A stretch of DNA of 64,000 nt from Aquiluna sp. KACHI24 (lineage in GTDB: Bacteria > Actinomycetota > Actinomycetes > Actinomycetales > Microbacteriaceae). Shown in pieces: positions 8,736-19,430 of this stretch; the stretch's first letter is position 1; every line of letters begins with the position of its first letter. Below the pieces are notes generated by a model. That model saw only the letters and a list, made by a program, of their open reading frames with translations, was not told the DNA's origin and ran no database searches. A program made the translations under genes and the position numbers. The stretch lies in assembly GCF_025997915.1 (NCBI RefSeq), contig NZ_AP026677.1, positions 620,001 through 684,000 on the forward strand. Reading direction: 5' to 3'.

Positions 8736-10577
8736 CTAGAGACTAGACCAATCGTCCATGGCGATTCGCAGCCCGCGTCGCTTATTTGCCCCCACCAAGC
8801 GGGCGTTGGCCTTGAGGGCATGTCTTCTCAAAGCCGAACTGATTTGTGGCCCATTTTGGTAACTGAATCTAATGAGTGAGCTTGCCTGCTCTCCCAGTTC
8901 CGTGCGCAACTCCTGAGCACCTAATTCCTTTACCTCCTCGAGCACTGCAAGTAAAACCTCGGTGCTGGCCTGAAGCCATGCAACCCGAGCGACCGGAGGG
9001 AGGTTTAGCGCCTGCAGATCTTGAAGTGCAACCTTTGCGAGCTGTCTGTGTTGCCCCAGAGTGATGGCTTGCCCCAAAGCATTTGGTATTCCAGCGATCA
9101 CGGCTCTGCCATCGTCCGCCATGAGTTCGATTGCTTCCATCCAGTCCCTGATTGCCAACTGCTCGGCCTGAAGAGACTGCGAGGACAACCAAATGTCGCA
9201 ATCCAATATCAGTACCGCCGAGTATCCATTGGGTGCAACTGGACTTGCGCCTGGGGTTGAAACGATGATGTGCTTGCTGGGCAAAATCTTTGATGGCTGC
9301 TTATCCGCGGTTGACTCTGAGATCAAGACCTGAGGGAAAGCCTTACCCAACTCACTCACGGTTCTGCTGCTGCCGGCCCTGCCGGACTTGGCCTTAGAAG
9401 TGCCACAATCTTGGCAGGATGAAAAGCCGATGCGACAGAGCTTGCAGGCAAAGCTAGCTGCGGATGGCTCCCAAATTGGACCGCCACAGTTTTTGCACCG
9501 AAGCTTGCCACCGCAACCAGCGCAAAATGCCGCTGGGGAATTTCCTTTTCGAGGAAGCAGTACCAAAATCGGACCGACATCAACTTTCTCTCGAATCAGT
9601 TCGAAACTAGCTCGGTCCATTCGAAGGCTGGGTTCACTGAATGCGATTCGAGCTGGTGCTGAAATCAGAGTGTGGTCCGTTAGGTAGCCAATTTCGACAA
9701 GGCGTTGGACTTCAACAGACCGATAATTCGCGGCCAGAACTAAAGATCGGTTACTCGCACGCATTAGAACTAGCTCCCTAGCGTGCGTGAACGGTGACCC
9801 CTGCTCTTTGAGTGAATCATCTAAATCATCAAACAGTGCGACTATTCCGAGATTGTGAACTGGCGCATAGATCGCACTTCGAGTGCCAATTGCAATAGTT
9901 GCCGAAGGCAACAGCGCTCGATGAAAACTTTGAAACCGTTCAGACTTCTTTTGCCCAGATCCAAACTCGACCAGGGCACCACCTAGGCCAGCAAGTAAAA
10001 ACAACCGCTTCAGCAGCCTCAGTTGTGACTGTTCCGGGACTATCAAAATGCTGCTCTGACCAGCGATTAGTTTCTCCACTGCGTGGAAAGCGAAAAGCTG
10101 AGCCCAATCAGGAAACCGGTCCCCCTCAAACAATTGATTGCGCGCCGCTGAAAGCACGGCGGAGCGCACCCCCAATGGTTTATCTAGCTTGGGTTCTGTG
10201 AAGGGGTTGAGAATCAGCTCGACCTGCCGGGGGTCCTGAATTGCGATTCTTGGCATGTGGTCAGGAACCGCCAGGGCGAGAATCTCTCCGATTGCCACAC
10301 TCTGCCGGTCCGCCACCTGACGAGCAAATGAGTAAATCTCGGGTGTCAAGACAGGAGATTCACTCACTATCTCTAGCAATTCGCTGGTTGCGTATTGACT
10401 CTGTTCTGCTAACTCAGTGACGAACCCAGTGTGGGCTTTTTTGCTGCGGCCGATCTCAAATTTGACCCGCTGACCAGTTTTGATTGCGGAGCGCAGGTGG
10501 TCGGGGACCAAGAAATCGAACTCTCGGTCCAGTTGAATCAGGTTTGACTCAGCGACCACCCGCGCAACCGCATTCAC
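8736..10577 (-). CDS. priA: Primosomal protein N' homologue with degenerate helicase motifs
   Basis: Homologue of the replication-restart protein PriA, 613 aa. The N-terminal DNA-binding domain (ARVVAESNLIQLDREFDFLVP) is recognisable. The zinc-binding Cys pairs are complete: CAGC, CKNC, CKLC and CQDC (about residues 355-400). The Walker A GxGKT loop is absent, and the DEAH box is replaced by FDDLDD. It is therefore unlikely to hydrolyse ATP, a known feature of actinobacterial PriA; it may act only as a fork-binding scaffold. The GTG start at 10577 overlaps the metK stop by one base (TAGTG). Confidence 0.9.
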   Translation of the reverse strand: MNAVARVVAESNLIQLDREFDFLVPDHLRSAIKTGQRVKFEIGRSKKAHTGFVTELAEQSQYATSELLEIVSESPVLTPEIYSFARQVADRQSVAIGEILALAVPDHMPRIAIQDPRQVELILNPFTEPKLDKPLGVRSAVLSAARNQLFEGDRFPDWAQLFAFHAVEKLIAGQSSILIVPEQSQLRLLKRLFLLAGLGGALVEFGSGQKKSERFQSFHRALLPSATIAIGTRSAIYAPVHNLGIVALFDDLDDSLKEQGSPFTHARELVLMRASNRSLVLAANYRSVEVQRLVEIGYLTDHTLISAPARIAFSEPSLRMDRASFELIREKVDVGPILVLLPRKGNSPAAFCAGCGGKLRCKNCGGPIWEPSAASFACKLCRIGFSSCQDCGTSKAKSGRAGSSRTVSELGKAFPQVLISESTADKQPSKILPSKHIIVSTPGASPVAPNGYSAVLILDCDIWLSSQSLQAEQLAIRDWMEAIELMADDGRAVIAGIPNALGQAITLGQHRQLAKVALQDLQALNLPPVARVAWLQASTEVLLAVLEEVKELGAQELRTELGEQASSLIRFSYQNGPQISSALRRHALKANARLVGANKRRGLRIAMDDWSSL

Positions 10578-11764
10578 TACTTTCCTGCGGCCTCTCTCAG
10601 AGCGTCAGCTCGATCAGCGCGCTCCCAGGTGAACTCCGGCAACTCTCGACCGAAGTGACCATAGGCAGCAGTCTTGGCGTAAATCGGTCTTCTGAGGTCG
10701 AGCTCGCGAATAATGGCCGCTGGTCGAAGGTCAAAAACCTTGGCGATTGCATTCTCAATCGCTTGGGTATCGACCTTTTCGGTGCCGAAGGTCTCGACGA
10801 AAACCGCAACTGGCTTTGCCACACCGATTGCGTATGCGACCTGAATTTCCGCTCTGTCAGCAAGACCAGCTGCCACTACGTTTTTGGCAACCCAACGCAT
10901 CGCGTACGCCGCCGAACGGTCAACCTTTGATGGGTCTTTACCGCTGAATGCACCGCCACCGTGGCGAGCCATGCCGCCATAGGTGTCAACGATGATCTTG
11001 CGGCCAGTTAGCCCAGCATCACCTTGCGGACCACCAATAACGAATCGGCCCGAGGGGTTAATGAAGTACTTGGTATTTTCAAAATCGAGCTTTGAATCGG
11101 CTAAGACCGGCTGAATTACACGCGAGAGAATCAGTTGAGCAAGCTCATCCTGAGTAGCGTCCTCATGGTGCTGAGTGGAGAGCACGACGGTGTCGATTGA
11201 GACCGGCTTATCCCCGTCATAATTCACCGAAACCTGAGCCTTGCCGTCTGGGCGGATTAGTCCATTGCCAAGTTCACGACGCAGATTGCTAAGCGCTTCG
11301 GTAATTCGGTGCGAGAGCAGTATCGGGGTGGGCATCAAGACATCAGTCTCGTTAGTTGCGTACCCAAACATCATGCCCTGGTCTCCAGCGCCGAGTTGCG
11401 AGTCGGTGTCTTGTGCTCCAGCGCGAGCCTCAAGGGCTGCATCAACACCGGCTGCAATGTCCGGAGATTGAGCGCCAATCGAGATGGAGACGCCGCAGCT
11501 CTTGCCATCAAAGCCAATTTCGGCGTTGTTGTAGCCGATGGCTGTGATTCGGTCACGAACCAGCTGAGGGATGTCGACGTAGGAGGAGGTAGTAACTTCG
11601 CCGGCAACGTGAACCAGACCGGTGGTTACTAGAGTCTCGACAGCGACGCGGGCAGCAGGGTCCTGCTCCAACATGGCATCGAGGATGGTGTCAGATATCT
11701 GATCACAGATTTTGTCCGGGTGACCTTCGGTCACGGACTCCGAGGTAAATGTGCGTAGCTTCAT
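10577..11764 (-). CDS. metK: S-adenosylmethionine synthetase
   Basis: Makes SAM from methionine and ATP. It is 395 aa, the normal length. [12 protein letters not shown] (14-25) carries H15 and D17, and [19 protein letters not shown] is the phosphate-binding signature. The ATG at 11764 lies 22 nt after coaBC. No SAM riboswitch is visible in the short gap, so it is probably read through from the upstream operon. Confidence 0.98.
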   Translation of the reverse strand: MKLRTFTSESVTEGHPDKICDQISDTILDAMLEQDPAARVAVETLVTTGLVHVAGEVTTSSYVDIPQLVRDRITAIGYNNAEIGFDGKSCGVSISIGAQSPDIAAGVDAALEARAGAQDTDSQLGAGDQGMMFGYATNETDVLMPTPILLSHRITEALSNLRRELGNGLIRPDGKAQVSVNYDGDKPVSIDTVVLSTQHHEDATQDELAQLILSRVIQPVLADSKLDFENTKYFINPSGRFVIGGPQGDAGLTGRKIIVDTYGGMARHGGGAFSGKDPSKVDRSAAYAMRWVAKNVVAAGLADRAEIQVAYAIGVAKPVAVFVETFGTEKVDTQAIENAIAKVFDLRPAAIIRELDLRRPIYAKTAAYGHFGRELPEFTWERADRADALREAAGK

Positions 11765-11786
11765 AGTGCCAAAGTCTATCTAGGCA

Positions 11787-12926
11787 CTAAGACAGCGAGG
11801 GGATAACCCTCTCCAAAATCCATCTACTTAGCTCGGACTTTGATCCGCTCGCTGACTCATGAGAGTTTCGGGAAATGAATTCAATTTGGTTGGTATCTGA
11901 GCCCAGTGCGCTGACCGAGTTACCCACGATAAAGTCAACACCTTTGTCCCAAAGCTTTGCAGTGGCAACCTCTACAAGTCGGTCTCCATCTGAGTCCGAG
12001 AGTGCGAAAGCAACCGAAATCACCTTGTGATTTGCGACGTAGGAGGCAATGAGGTCTTTGGTTGGTGTTAGTTCCAAGGTCAGCGATTCGCCACGCTTTA
12101 GCTTCTCGTTAGAGGGGTTCTTGACACGAAAATCGGAGACCGCAGCCGCCATGATGATTAGGTCGCAGTTCCGGTCCATCGCAAGCTCAAGCTCATCAAC
12201 GTTTCCAACTTTGATCACCGACACCCCTGCGGGGGTTGCGGTCTCGATGTTGGCCGCAACCAAAGTGACTTGCGCCCCAAGATCGCGTGCAGCCTTAGCT
12301 AGCTCAATGCCCATCCGGCCGGTGGATGAGTTGCCGATAAATCGCACCGAGTCAATCGGCTCCCTTGTGCCCCCAGCTGTAACTAGAACGTGCTTGCCCT
12401 GAAGTGGAAGCCCCGAGAGTGCGAAGGTGGCAATCTCCTCTGGCTCAGGCATCCTGCCAGGACCTGAATCCTTGCCGGTTAGGCGACCGACAGCAGGCTC
12501 TAAAACTCGGATGCCGCGCTCTTGCAGGGTTGCAATATTGGCCTGTGTCGCTGGATTTTGCCACATCTCGGTGTGCATCGCGGGCGCAACAACGACCGGC
12601 GCTGTTGACGCCAGAATCGCGTTCAGCAGCAAGTCATCGGCGATTCCAGATGCGAGCCTTGCCAAAAAGCTGGCCGTTGCCGGTGCGACGATGATTAGGT
12701 CGGATTGTTGGCCAAGTTCAACGTGTCTGACGTCTGCGACATCGTGATACATGTCCAGATCGATGTTCTTGCCAGAGAGCGCTTCAAGAGTAGTCTCGCC
12801 GATGAACTTGAGAGCGTTTTGGGTAGGAAGCACGGTTATGTCGTGGCCGGCTTCTTTTAGCAGGCGAACGAGGTTCGCCGCCTTGTAGGCCGCGATTCCA
12901 CCTGTAATACCAAGCAGAATGCGCAA
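11787..12926 (-). CDS. coaBC: Bifunctional phosphopantothenoylcysteine decarboxylase/synthase
   Basis: Two consecutive steps of coenzyme A synthesis: ligation of cysteine to 4'-phosphopantothenate (CoaB, C-terminal ~190-379) and flavin-dependent decarboxylation (CoaC, N-terminal ~1-175). The CoaC half has the catalytic histidine H68 (RHVEL), the PATASFLARLASG flavin region and PAMHTEMW (115-122). The substrate-recognition loop reads LTGKDSGPGR (149-158) and lacks the cysteine present in the E. coli protein. The CoaB half has GNSSTGRMG and AAAVSDF motifs. The start is TTG at 12926 behind a GTAGG Shine-Dalgarno. Confidence 0.94.
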   Translation of the reverse strand: MRILLGITGGIAAYKAANLVRLLKEAGHDITVLPTQNALKFIGETTLEALSGKNIDLDMYHDVADVRHVELGQQSDLIIVAPATASFLARLASGIADDLLLNAILASTAPVVVAPAMHTEMWQNPATQANIATLQERGIRVLEPAVGRLTGKDSGPGRMPEPEEIATFALSGLPLQGKHVLVTAGGTREPIDSVRFIGNSSTGRMGIELAKAARDLGAQVTLVAANIETATPAGVSVIKVGNVDELELAMDRNCDLIIMAAAVSDFRVKNPSNEKLKRGESLTLELTPTKDLIASYVANHKVISVAFALSDSDGDRLVEVATAKLWDKGVDFIVGNSVSALGSDTNQIEFISRNSHESASGSKSELSRWILERVIPSLS

Positions 12927-12933
12927 CTAAAAC

Positions 12934-13188
12934 CTACTTGTTGTCGATCTTGTTCAGCTTGCCCTGGTGGATCTCATGCATTGCGATGCTCAGTGGCTTG
13001 TCGTCGATGCTGGAGTCAACTAGAGGGCCTACGTAGTTGAAGAGGCTTCCCTCGTGCAGGGCTGCGTAGTACTCGTTGATCTGGCGAGCACGCTTTGAGG
13101 CAAAGATAACCAACTCGTAGTTTGAGCCAGCCTTTGCCAATAGCTCGTCAATAGGTGGGTTTACGATTCCCTCAAGCTTCTCGCTCAT
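12934..13188 (-). CDS. rpoZ: RNA polymerase omega subunit
   Basis: An 84-aa omega subunit that helps fold and assemble beta' of RNA polymerase. The conserved segment [19 protein letters not shown] (about 23-41) is visible, followed by a short acidic and basic tail. The gmk-rpoZ-coaBC-metK order is a hallmark of actinobacteria. It starts in an ATGA overlap with gmk. Confidence 0.95.
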   Translation of the reverse strand: MSEKLEGIVNPPIDELLAKAGSNYELVIFASKRARQINEYYAALHEGSLFNYVGPLVDSSIDDKPLSIAMHEIHQGKLNKIDNK

Positions 13189-13745
13189 GATCCTCTTTCG
13201 TACTTGCGCACCAATTCAACTACCTGAGCGACACAGCTGTCTAGGTCTTGATTGGTTAGATTGAAATCAAACTCCCCCGCACTTGCTAATTCCGTGCGAG
13301 CTGTTGACAGTCTAGTTTGAATTTGCTCTTCTGTCTCGGTTCCTCGATTTCTCAATCGAGACTCCAGCTCTTCCCAGCTTGGTGGCGAAATGAATATCGT
13401 CAACGCTTGGGGAATTCGGGCCTTCACCTGTCGAGCACCCTGCAGGTCAATTTCCAAAAGCAGGTGCTTGTCTTCTGCCTCGGCCCTGGTCAGTTCATTT
13501 AGCGGAGTTCCGTAGTAGTTGGACCCATGCACAATCGCATGCTCCAGAAGTTGATTCTCAGCAATCAAGCCCTCAAACTCCACCTTCGAGATGAAGTGGT
13601 AGTGAACCCCATCCACCTCGCCAGGCCTGGGACTTCTTGTGGTTGCCGAGACCGAAAGCATGAAATCAGGCTCGCTCGCCAGGATGCGCTGGACGATTGT
13701 CCCCTTGCCGACTCCGGCGGGTCCTGCGAGAACTACTAGCGCCAA
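13185..13745 (-). CDS. gmk: Guanylate kinase
   Basis: Phosphorylates GMP to GDP. It is 186 aa with the P-loop GPAGVGKGT (8-16) and [21 protein letters not shown], the GMP-binding region. The start is TTG at 13745 with AGGA six bases upstream and a 10-nt overlap with pyrF. A GMP kinase directly behind a pyrimidine gene keeps nucleotide synthesis genes together. Confidence 0.96.
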   Translation of the reverse strand: MALVVLAGPAGVGKGTIVQRILASEPDFMLSVSATTRSPRPGEVDGVHYHFISKVEFEGLIAENQLLEHAIVHGSNYYGTPLNELTRAEAEDKHLLLEIDLQGARQVKARIPQALTIFISPPSWEELESRLRNRGTETEEQIQTRLSTARTELASAGEFDFNLTNQDLDSCVAQVVELVRKYERGS

Positions 13746-14548
13746 ATCTCGTCCTTTGCGATCTTGATTTGCTCTTTGAGCTTATCTGGACCCGTTGAGG
13801 TCAATCCCCTAGACATTGAGGCAATCACATTCTTAGCACTGGCACCAAAGATGCTTTGAATGTCAGCGAGTTTTGCTCCTTGAGCCCCAAAACCAGGGGC
13901 CAGAATTGCCACTTTGCAATCTTGTTCAATTACCTCGCCAAGGCCAAACTCCGCCAGATCTTGGGTTGCACCAATAACTAATCCAAGGTTTTGAGCTTCT
14001 ACTTTCCGAGCAGCATCTAAAACCAGCTTTGACACGCTTTTGTTGCCCTGTCTAGCAGTTTGCAACTGCTTCGCCTCAGGGTTTGAGGTCGCGCACAGCA
14101 CAAACAGACCACCGTTCACATCGCTGGCATAATCCAGCATTCCCTCGAGCGAGTCTGGCCCCAGATAACCCGAGACCGTTAGCGCATCAGAGCGAAGTGG
14201 TGAGTCATCCCCAAACCAAGCCTCGGCATAACCCTGCATGGTTGAACCTATGTCACCGCGTTTTGCATCGGAGATGACGAATAGGTTAGCCGCCCTGGCC
14301 TCGGCCAGGATTTGCTCCAACGCGAGTATGCCCTGCGAGCCAAAACGTTCAAAGAACGCCACCTGAGGTTTGATAAAACCAAGGTTCCCGGCTGCTGTAT
14401 CCAGGCACCTGAGTCCAAAGTCCAAGACTCCCTGAGCGGAGTTGGGAAGTCCCCACTCCCGCAGCTCACTCTCTGAAGGATCAATGCCCAAACAAAGCGC
14501 AGAGTGATCCTCGATAGTTTTTTGAACTCGAGAGAGAAAACTAGTCAT
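13736..14548 (-). CDS. pyrF: Orotidine 5'-phosphate decarboxylase (type 2)
   Basis: Last step of UMP synthesis. It is 270 aa, the longer actinobacterial/type 2 form. The catalytic motif [10 protein letters not shown] starts at D94 and includes the proton-donor lysine K96. CLGIDPS near 19-25 and LAPGFGAQG near the C-terminus bind phosphate. It starts in an 8-nt overlap with carB (ATGACTAG). pyrE, needed for the preceding step, is not in this window. Confidence 0.96.
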   Translation of the reverse strand: MTSFLSRVQKTIEDHSALCLGIDPSESELREWGLPNSAQGVLDFGLRCLDTAAGNLGFIKPQVAFFERFGSQGILALEQILAEARAANLFVISDAKRGDIGSTMQGYAEAWFGDDSPLRSDALTVSGYLGPDSLEGMLDYASDVNGGLFVLCATSNPEAKQLQTARQGNKSVSKLVLDAARKVEAQNLGLVIGATQDLAEFGLGEVIEQDCKVAILAPGFGAQGAKLADIQSIFGASAKNVIASMSRGLTSTGPDKLKEQIKIAKDEIWR

Positions 14549-17500
14549 TCAGAAGCTGCTTTCTTTTCAGCGCGTGCTCCTGTAGTGGCTTGACCTTGAA
14601 TTCACCCTCACGAATCATTTCAAATGATCCGATTGCGGCGCTCAGCTGAGCTGCGGTTGTGAAGATCGGCTTGTCGGCTGCAGTTGTTGCAGCTCTGATC
14701 TCGTAGCCATCCACTCGTGCGTCAGCTCCGGATGGGGTGTTTACCACCACGTCCACCTCGCCGGCGGTGATCATTTCCACAATCGAGCGCTCACCGGTTG
14801 CAGCCTGCGAATGCTTCGCCACTCGCTCGGCAGCGATGCCGTGTCTGGATAGCATCTTTGCGGTGCCATCGGTGGCAAGAATTCGATAGCCGAGCTGGCT
14901 CAGTCTTCGAACCGGAAGTAGTAGCTGCGGCTTATCGCGGTCCGCTACCGAGACGAACACGGTTCCTGACTTAGGGAGCTTGGAACCTGCACCCGCCTGA
15001 GACTTTGCAAATGCGGTTGGGAAGTCATCGTCAATACCCATGACCTCTCCCGTGGAGCGCATCTCGGGACCGAGTAGCGAATCCACGAAGCGACCATCAC
15101 GGGTAGCGAAGCGCTTGAACGGCAAAACTGCTTCCTTCACCGAGATCGGAGTTCCGGTCGGAAGGTGCTTACCATCTTGAGCAGGCAGTGAACCCTGAGA
15201 AATTAGGTCCTTGATCGAGGTGCCCACCATCACGAGTGCCGCGGCCTTAGCAAGAGTGATTCCAAGCGCTTTGGAAACAAAAGGCACAGTCCTCGATGCT
15301 CGCGGGTTAGCCTCAAGAACATATAAAACATCTGAGGCCAGGGCAAACTGGACGTTGATGAGGCCCTTCACGCCAAGCCCCTTCGCAATCTGCTCGGTTG
15401 CATTCGCAACTCGTTCAATTTGAGCTTCGCTCAGGGTGATCGGTGGCAGCGTGCAGCTTGAGTCACCCGAGTGAATACCCGCTTCTTCAATGTGCTCCAT
15501 GACACCTCCGACATACAACTCGGTTCCGTCATAGAGGGCATCAATATCGATCTCGATTGCATCATCCAAGAAGCGGTCGACCAACAGTGGGTGTTCGCTG
15601 TCGACCAGGGCATGGCCGGCGATGCGACCGAAGTAGCCCTCTAGCGACTTCTCGTCATACACGATCTCCATGCCGCGACCACCTAGCACGAAGGATGGGC
15701 GAACCAACACCGGATAACCGATGCGGTTGGCGACGGCAACGGCCTCCTCGAGATTGGTGGCGATGCCGTTTGCGGGAGCGGTTAGGCCAGCAGCATCCAA
15801 GATCTGCTGAAACTGACCGCGCTCTTCAGCTTTGTCAATTGACTCCGGAGTGGTACCCAGAATTGGCACACCGGCTGCCTCTAGTCCCTTGGCTAGGCCC
15901 AGTGCAGTTTGGCCACCGAGCTGAACCATGACACCAAGTAGTTCACCGGATTGGCTTTCGGCATGGATAACCTCTAACACGTCCTCCAGGGTCAGTGGCT
16001 CGAAATAGAGTCGGTCGGATGTGTCGTAGTCAGTTGACACGGTCTCGGGATTGCAGTTCACCATGATCGTCTCATAGCCGGCATCACGCAGGGCAAAGGC
16101 GGCGTGCACGCAGGAGTAGTCGAATTCAACACCCTGACCGATTCGGTTTGGACCGGAACCCAGGATCACTACCTTTTTCCGGTTTGACGGCCTAACCTCG
16201 GTGAACTGCTCGTATGAGCTGTAGTGGTAAGGGGTTAGTGCTGGGAACTCCCCCGCGCAGGTGTCGACAGTCTTGAATACCGGGCGAAGGTCTAGTTCGT
16301 AGCGCAGTGATCGAACCTGGTCTTCGCTCATTCCCCTGAGCTGAGCAATTTGAGCATCCGAGAAACCGTGTTCCTTGGCTCGCTTTAGCACATCTCGGGT
16401 GAGCTCAGGCTCGTCCTTCAGCCATTGGGCAATTTCGTTTATTAGTTGAATCTGGTCGATGAACCAAGGATCGATTTTGGTTGCCTCGAAAACCTGCTGT
16501 GCGGTAGCGCCAAGGCGTAATGCTTGTTGAAGCTGAACAATTCGCTCATCGGTCGGGATCTTGATCTTGGTCAATAACTCCTGGACAGAGTCTGCCATCT
16601 CTCCCCAGTGGAATGAGCTACCGCGCTTCTCAAGCGAGCGAAGCGCCTTCTGCAGTGCCTGAGTAAAGGTTCTGCCAATTGCCATTGCCTCACCGACACT
16701 CTTCATCGTCGTGGTGAGGGTTGGGTCGGCTGCTGGAAACTTTTCAAAAGCAAATCTGGGGGCCTTAACCACGATGTAATCGAGGGTTGGCTCGAAGCTT
16801 GCCGGGGTCACACCGGTGATGTCGTTTGGAATCTCATCGAGGGTGTAGCCAATTGCCAATTTCGCAGCGATTTTGGCGATCGGGAAACCGGTGGCCTTTG
16901 AGGCCAGCGCCGAGGAACGTGAAACTCGCGGGTTCATCTCGATAACGATGACGCGACCGTCCTCTGGGTCGACCGCGAATTGGATGTTGCAACCTCCAGT
17001 GTCAACACCAACTGCGCGAATGATCTCGATACCAATGTCACGTAGGTTTTGATATTCGCGGTCCGTAAGGGTTAGCGCAGGGGCTACCGTGATTGAGTCA
17101 CCAGTGTGGACTCCAACCGGATCGAAGTTCTCGATGGAGCAGACCACCACGGTGTTGTCGTTTTTGTCACGCATGAGCTCGAGCTCATACTCTTTCCAGC
17201 CAAGAATTGACTCTTCAAGCAATACCTCAGAGGTTGGAGATGCCTGTAGACCAGCGCCTGCAATTCTTCTCAGGTCAGCTTCGTTGTAGGCAAAGCCGGA
17301 GCCAAGACCGCCCATAGTGAAGGAAGGGCGCACGACCATCGGGTAGCCAAGCTGCCCCGCCGCCGCCAAAACCTCATCCATGTTGTGCGCGATGAAGCTT
17401 TTGGCAACATCTGCACCTGCATCCAAGACCAATTGCTTGAAGGCTTGACGGTCTTCACCAGCCTTGATCGCATCGACATTTGCACCAATTAGTTCGACAC

Positions 17501-17834
17501 CGTAGCGCTCTAGCGAGCCGCGCTCATACAGGGCCATCGCAGCGTTTAGTGCGGTCTGGCCACCAAGGGTCGGCAAAATCGCATCGGGCTGTTCCTTTTC
17601 GATGATTGCTTCAATGACCTCAGGGGTAATTGGCTCAACATATGTCGCATCGGCAAAGTCTGGGTCGGTCATGATGGTTGCCGGATTGGAGTTGATCAGA
17701 ATTACTCTGATGCCCTCCTCCTGCAGCACGCGACAGGCCTGGGTTCCGGAGTAGTCAAACTCACAGGCCTGGCCGATGACTATTGGGCCGGAGCCGATTA
17801 CTAATACCGATTTGATGTCTTGACGCTTTGGCAT
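14541..17834 (-). CDS. carB: Carbamoyl-phosphate synthase large subunit
   Basis: The 1097-aa synthetase chain that makes carbamoyl phosphate from bicarbonate, ammonia and two ATP, for both pyrimidine and arginine synthesis. Duplicated ATP-grasp halves are visible: the N-terminal one starts [22 protein letters not shown], and the second begins with [14 protein letters not shown] near residue 560. The C-terminal ~140 residues form the MGS-like allosteric domain. The start overlaps carA by one base (TAATG) and the end overlaps pyrF by 8 nt. Confidence 0.98.
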   Translation of the reverse strand: MPKRQDIKSVLVIGSGPIVIGQACEFDYSGTQACRVLQEEGIRVILINSNPATIMTDPDFADATYVEPITPEVIEAIIEKEQPDAILPTLGGQTALNAAMALYERGSLERYGVELIGANVDAIKAGEDRQAFKQLVLDAGADVAKSFIAHNMDEVLAAAGQLGYPMVVRPSFTMGGLGSGFAYNEADLRRIAGAGLQASPTSEVLLEESILGWKEYELELMRDKNDNTVVVCSIENFDPVGVHTGDSITVAPALTLTDREYQNLRDIGIEIIRAVGVDTGGCNIQFAVDPEDGRVIVIEMNPRVSRSSALASKATGFPIAKIAAKLAIGYTLDEIPNDITGVTPASFEPTLDYIVVKAPRFAFEKFPAADPTLTTTMKSVGEAMAIGRTFTQALQKALRSLEKRGSSFHWGEMADSVQELLTKIKIPTDERIVQLQQALRLGATAQQVFEATKIDPWFIDQIQLINEIAQWLKDEPELTRDVLKRAKEHGFSDAQIAQLRGMSEDQVRSLRYELDLRPVFKTVDTCAGEFPALTPYHYSSYEQFTEVRPSNRKKVVILGSGPNRIGQGVEFDYSCVHAAFALRDAGYETIMVNCNPETVSTDYDTSDRLYFEPLTLEDVLEVIHAESQSGELLGVMVQLGGQTALGLAKGLEAAGVPILGTTPESIDKAEERGQFQQILDAAGLTAPANGIATNLEEAVAVANRIGYPVLVRPSFVLGGRGMEIVYDEKSLEGYFGRIAGHALVDSEHPLLVDRFLDDAIEIDIDALYDGTELYVGGVMEHIEEAGIHSGDSSCTLPPITLSEAQIERVANATEQIAKGLGVKGLINVQFALASDVLYVLEANPRASRTVPFVSKALGITLAKAAALVMVGTSIKDLISQGSLPAQDGKHLPTGTPISVKEAVLPFKRFATRDGRFVDSLLGPEMRSTGEVMGIDDDFPTAFAKSQAGAGSKLPKSGTVFVSVADRDKPQLLLPVRRLSQLGYRILATDGTAKMLSRHGIAAERVAKHSQAATGERSIVEMITAGEVDVVVNTPSGADARVDGYEIRAATTAADKPIFTTAAQLSAAIGSFEMIREGEFKVKPLQEHALKRKQLLND

Positions 17835-18949
17835 TAGCGGCGCTCCTTAATCATCTGAATGAACTTGTCGAATAGGTAGTGGGAATCGTGAGGTCCGGCA
17901 GCAGCCTCAGGGTGATACTGAACTGAGAAAGCCGGAATGTCTTGGCACTCTAGACCTTCAACAACACCGTCGTTTAAGCCGCGGTGTGACACCTTGACTA
18001 GGCCAAACCCTGCTGGGCTCTGCGCCTGGTCACCCTCAAGCTTCACTGCGAAGCCGTGGTTGTGAGCGGTGACCTCGACTCTTCCAGTGTCAGCGTGCAT
18101 AACCGGTTGGTTAATTCCGCGGTGACCAAAGGCGAGCTTGTAGGTGTCAAACCCCAGGGCGCGGCCAAGGAGCTGATTCCCGAAGCAAATTCCGAAGAAT
18201 GGCTTTCCTGCCCTAAGCACCTCGCGCAGAAGTTCGACCTGTGCGTTGGACGCCTCAGGGTCACCAGGGCCGTTTGAGAAGAAGACCGCGTCAGGCTTCT
18301 CAGCAAGTAGCGTCTTGGCATCAACATCTGCTGGAAAAACCTGAACATCCAGACCGCGTTCGCTCAGGTGTTCAAGGGTTGACTTCTTGATTCCAAGGTC
18401 GAGTATGGCGACCGAGCCAATTCGCCCACCCTTAGCGGAGATGGTGTAGCGATTTGGGGTTGTCACAACATCGGATAGCTTGCGACCCTTCATCTCGGGA
18501 GCCTCGTTGACCTTTGCGATCATCTCTGCGTTGGACTTGATTGCATCACCGGAGAAAATTCCAGCTCGCATCGCACCAGCATCACGAATCATGATGGTGA
18601 GGGCGCGAGTGTCAATGTTTGAAATTCCAACTACTGCCTGAGCGATCAAATCGGACTGCAGCGTGCGCTCGGCGCGGAAGTTAGACGCCATGCGGGATGG
18701 GTCCTTTACAACGTAACCAGCCACCCAGATTTTGGAGGATTCCTCATCTCGCTCGTTCATACCTACGATGCCGATGTGGGGTGCGGTCTGGATAACGATT
18801 TGCCCAGCGTAGCTAGGGTCAGTGATCGTCTCTTGGTAACCGGTCATCCCGGTTGCAAAGACTAACTCTCCGAGGCTTTGACCCAACGCTCCAAAGGCCT
18901 CACCCTCAAACACCGTGCCGTTTTCCAATACCAGGTAGGCCTTATCCAA
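17834..18949 (-). CDS. carA: Carbamoyl-phosphate synthase small subunit (glutaminase)
   Basis: Hydrolyses glutamine and channels ammonia to CarB. It is 371 aa, an N-terminal CPSase domain plus a class I glutamine amidotransferase. The nucleophile Cys is in [11 protein letters not shown], and the His/Glu pair is in [12 protein letters not shown]. The start is TTG at 18949, with GGGAG six bases upstream, and it overlaps the upstream gene by 8 nt (TTGGATAA). Confidence 0.97.
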   Translation of the reverse strand: MDKAYLVLENGTVFEGEAFGALGQSLGELVFATGMTGYQETITDPSYAGQIVIQTAPHIGIVGMNERDEESSKIWVAGYVVKDPSRMASNFRAERTLQSDLIAQAVVGISNIDTRALTIMIRDAGAMRAGIFSGDAIKSNAEMIAKVNEAPEMKGRKLSDVVTTPNRYTISAKGGRIGSVAILDLGIKKSTLEHLSERGLDVQVFPADVDAKTLLAEKPDAVFFSNGPGDPEASNAQVELLREVLRAGKPFFGICFGNQLLGRALGFDTYKLAFGHRGINQPVMHADTGRVEVTAHNHGFAVKLEGDQAQSPAGFGLVKVSHRGLNDGVVEGLECQDIPAFSVQYHPEAAAGPHDSHYLFDKFIQMIKERR

Positions 18950-19430
18950 TTTCTACTCCCAACACCTCGGTTAGCTTTTCTTCAAAAATCTTTCGCTGCG
19001 ACTTGGCGACAATTCGCAGGTGCGTTGCTAGCTCCTCATCACCCAGTTGCCAAAGCAACACCAACAGACCGTCCCGCTCTACGCCCTTGTCGATGGTTGC
19101 GCTGGCCCTAGTCGCTGCGGTGAGCTGGCTTGCCTCGATTAGCAAGCTGCGCTCCCCCTGGCGCTCAATGACCACACCGGTTTCACTCACGCTCAGTAGT
19201 GCCTTACCCCGACCGCCTAGCCCGTAAGCCCACACTCGCTTCAGGGGTGATTGAGCAAAAACAGTTGAGACGTAAAAACCTGCGATTGCATCATTCGCTG
19301 ACAAGCCCCCTGAGGGTTCCGGAAGTGACGCCTCCTGAGCTTTTCTCAGAGAGCGGTTAGAGAAGAAAATGAGTGCCGCGACCACCGCGACCAGTGAGAT
19401 TGCGATCGCTCCAATAATTTCTCTCGTCAT
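18942..19430 (-). CDS. Membrane-anchored PH-like domain protein between pyrC and carA
   Basis: A 162-aa protein with one N-terminal transmembrane helix (about 5-24), a basic cytoplasmic stretch, and a beta-rich C-terminal domain resembling bacterial PH-like domains. It contains no recognisable catalytic motif. Position between pyrC and carA is conserved in actinobacteria, but no function is established. It overlaps pyrC by one base (TGATG) and carA by 8 nt, so it is made in step with the pyrimidine enzymes. It could be a membrane tether or merely an operon passenger. Confidence 0.8.
   Translation of the reverse strand: MTREIIGAIAISLVAVVAALIFFSNRSLRKAQEASLPEPSGGLSANDAIAGFYVSTVFAQSPLKRVWAYGLGGRGKALLSVSETGVVIERQGERSLLIEASQLTAATRASATIDKGVERDGLLVLLWQLGDEELATHLRIVAKSQRKIFEEKLTEVLGVEIG

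Noticed and set aside
10577-11786. SAM riboswitch for metK
   Set aside because: Only 22 nt separate coaBC and metK, too short for any known SAM riboswitch.
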